From assembly GCA_900541045.1 (NCBI GenBank), contig UQID01000009.1, positions 1-64,000 of the forward strand: DNA of 64,000 bases. Reading direction: 5' to 3'. The notes under the pieces were generated by a model. The model was not told the DNA's origin and did not search any database. It was given only the letters and a program-made list of their open reading frames with translations. Within the stretch, counting starts at the first letter, position 1; each line of letters begins with the position of its first letter. Position numbers and translations under genes: made by a program. This DNA comes from an uncultured Collinsella sp. (GTDB lineage Bacteria; Actinomycetota; Coriobacteriia; Coriobacteriales; Coriobacteriaceae). Positions 62,596 to 64,000 of the stretch are shown in pieces.

Positions 62596-62732
62596 GTCTT
62601 GATCTGTAACAGCTGACCGCCAAAACCGGCCCTTCGTGTTACAGACTGAGACATTCGGAGCCGTCTCTCAAAAACATCTCAATCTGTAACAGTTGGTCGT
62701 CGAAATTGGGTCTTCCTGTTACAGATTGAGAT
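62596..62732. repeat. Array of two 57-nt palindromic units (R5-R6) upstream of mntH
   Basis: Units 62596-62652 and 62676-62732 have the same 57-nt length and 80-bp spacing as R1-R4. R6 has A at position 1 with T at position 57, and A-T at position 6, where most copies have G-C, so pairing is kept by paired changes. The linker shares CGGAGC-GTC-CTC with the R3-R4 linker. They lie between mntH and gltB, which are divergent. Confidence 0.9.
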
Positions 62733-62915
62733 GTTTGAAGCGGTGAGCTTGCAGGCCGAACTTGGGGCCCTTGTTGTCGCCCTTGAGGTCGGCGGCGCCC
62801 ACTCGTAGGGCGTGCGTTACGCGATTGTTTCGAAACGGGCGGGAAACACAGCGGGCCGGCGATGCTCCTACTATGCCTATTCAACTGACTGTCTAATATC
62901 TAGAGGAGGATCGCG

Positions 62916-64000
62916 ATGCAGGCAGATTTCGCTCAGCAGCAGGGCCTTTATCGCCCCGAATTCGACCACGATGCATGTGGTATCGGCGCGCTTGCCGATA
63001 TCAACGGTGAGCGCCATCACCAGATTCTGGACGACGCGCTGTCCATTCTGGTCAACTTGGAGCACCGCGGCGGCACGGGACTCGAGAAGAACACCGGCGA
63101 CGGCGCTGGCATCCTGTTCCAGGTTCCGCATCACTTTTTCCGTAAAGAGGCTCAAAAGTGCGGCCAGATTCTGCCGGCAGAGGGCGACTATGGCGTGGCC
63201 ATGCTGTTCTTCCCGCAGGACGACAAGGGAGTAGAGGACGCCCGTCGCGTGTTTGAGGAGGGCTGCGCCGAGGCCGGCGTGCCGCTGCTCTTTTGGCGCG
63301 AGGTGCCGGTCGACCCGCACGACCTGGGCGAGACGGCCCGCGCCTGCATGCCCACCATCCTGCAGGCCTTCCTGGGCCGTCCGGACGACACACCTGCCGG
63401 CGATGCCTTTGAGCGCCGCCTGTATGTGTGCCGCCGCACCATCGAAAAGAAGGCCGACGCCGAGTTCGCCCTGCGCGACAAGATCTTCTACGTGTGCTCC
63501 ATGAGCTCGCGCACCATCGTTTACAAGGGCATGCTTGTGGCCACGCAGATGCGCCGCTTCTTCATCGACCTCAACGACGCCGCCGTCAAGACGGCCGTGG
63601 CGCTCGTTCACTCGCGCTACTCCACCAACACCACGCCCAGCTGGGAGCGCGCGCACCCCAACCGCTTTATCATCCACAACGGCGAGATCAACACCCTCAA
63701 GGGCAACGTCAACTGGATTCGCGCCCGCGAACCCAACCTGTACAGCCCCGTGCTGCAGCATGATCTTGAGCGTGTGATGCCCATCATCAACCGCGAGGGT
63801 TCCGACTCCGCGATTCTGGACAATGTACTTGAGTTCCTGGTCATGAACGGTCGTCCGCTCACGCGCGCCGCATCCATGTTGCTGCCCGAGCCGTGGGACC
63901 ACAACGACAGCCTGAGTGAGGAGCGCCGCGCCTACGACGCCTACCAGTCCATGCTCATGGAGCCGTGGGACGGTCCTGCCGCCATCGCCTTTACCGACGG
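62916..64000 (+). CDS. gltB: Glutamate synthase large subunit, N-terminal part (truncated by window edge)
   Basis: 361 codons are visible. Residues 1-20 are a propeptide ending DHDA, followed by the nucleophile C21 of the class II glutamine amidotransferase domain (CGIGALADINGERHH). LVNLEHRGGTGLEKNTGDGAGILFQVPHHF, VALVHSRYSTNTTPSWERAHPNRFIIHNGEINTLKGNVNW and REGSDSAILDNVLEFL follow. The enzyme makes glutamate from 2-oxoglutarate and glutamine. GAGGAGGA precedes the ATG. The synthase and cofactor domains lie beyond the window. Confidence 0.93.
   Translation, partial: MQADFAQQQGLYRPEFDHDACGIGALADINGERHHQILDDALSILVNLEHRGGTGLEKNTGDGAGILFQVPHHFFRKEAQKCGQILPAEGDYGVAMLFFPQDDKGVEDARRVFEEGCAEAGVPLLFWREVPVDPHDLGETARACMPTILQAFLGRPDDTPAGDAFERRLYVCRRTIEKKADAEFALRDKIFYVCSMSSRTIVYKGMLVATQMRRFFIDLNDAAVKTAVALVHSRYSTNTTPSWERAHPNRFIIHNGEINTLKGNVNWIRAREPNLYSPVLQHDLERVMPIINREGSDSAILDNVLEFLVMNGRPLTRAASMLLPEPWDHNDSLSEERRAYDAYQSMLMEPWDGPAAIAFTD

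Overview
The window looks like chromosome from a gut Coriobacteriia, most likely Collinsella or a close relative. The evidence is the high GC content, the frequent GTG/TTG starts, the transketolase split into two genes, Ala/Lys/Glu-tailed ribosomal proteins, and the mix of anaerobic purine, hydantoin and peptidoglycan-sugar salvage genes. No marker was searched against a database, so the genus is an inference. Genes are dense, and the unexplained sequence lies in the intergenic gaps.

Layout. 1-1079: a truncated unknown gene and a YheO/DauR-type regulator. 1357-11372: a catabolic block (ygeX, ygeY, ygeW, carbamate kinase, MocA-like protein, hydantoinase) followed by selenium-molybdenum hydroxylase accessory genes (yqeC, yqeB, XdhC-like). 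These families occur in the cluster that anaerobic gut bacteria use for uric acid and other purines. A carries-its-own-regulator arrangement is suggested by two AACAAANNNTTTGTT sites in the divergent promoter region. 11619-12815: a zinc-ribbon membrane protein. 13132-23898: the distal spc/alpha ribosomal operon, starting abruptly at rplE and running through secY-adk-map-infA-rpmJ-rpsM-rpsK-rpsD-rpoA-rplQ to truA. 24018-37439: a glycosyltransferase-like gene, argR, a class A penicillin-binding protein, a U32 protein, tyrS, adenine deaminase, two HAD phosphatases, citrate synthase and an ACT protein. 37767-45566: rpmE, secA-prfB, a YitT protein and the split transketolase. 45710-52113: a second zinc-ribbon paralogue, ftsEX, RNase R and a small serine recombinase. 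52513-56956: MurNAc salvage (murR, murQ, murP, mupG). 57049-64000: a Spx/ArsC-like protein, tRNA-Gln and tRNA-Glu, a TPR-like protein, smpB, a flavin reductase, a rubredoxin, mntH and the start of gltB.

The most unusual content is a set of intergenic hairpin families with fixed lengths. (i) Units of exactly 31 nt have a 6-7 bp stem and an RGGGAC-containing loop. They occur singly or as inverted pairs, and the commonest pair is 85 bp with a 23-bp centre. Several begin on the T-tract of an intrinsic terminator. (ii) Units of exactly 57 nt are built on GTCTCGATCTGTAACA arms and arranged at about 80-bp spacing, four after and two before mntH. (iii) Three 67-nt elements begin and end with AGTTGCGGTGAAATA; one supplies the last codons of a gene. 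(iv) One 123-bp element upstream of ftsE has perfect 28-bp inverted arms. Fixed length, conserved ends and compensating base changes suggest that structure is selected or that a specific enzyme spreads them, as in REP/BIME systems. No partner enzyme is proven here.
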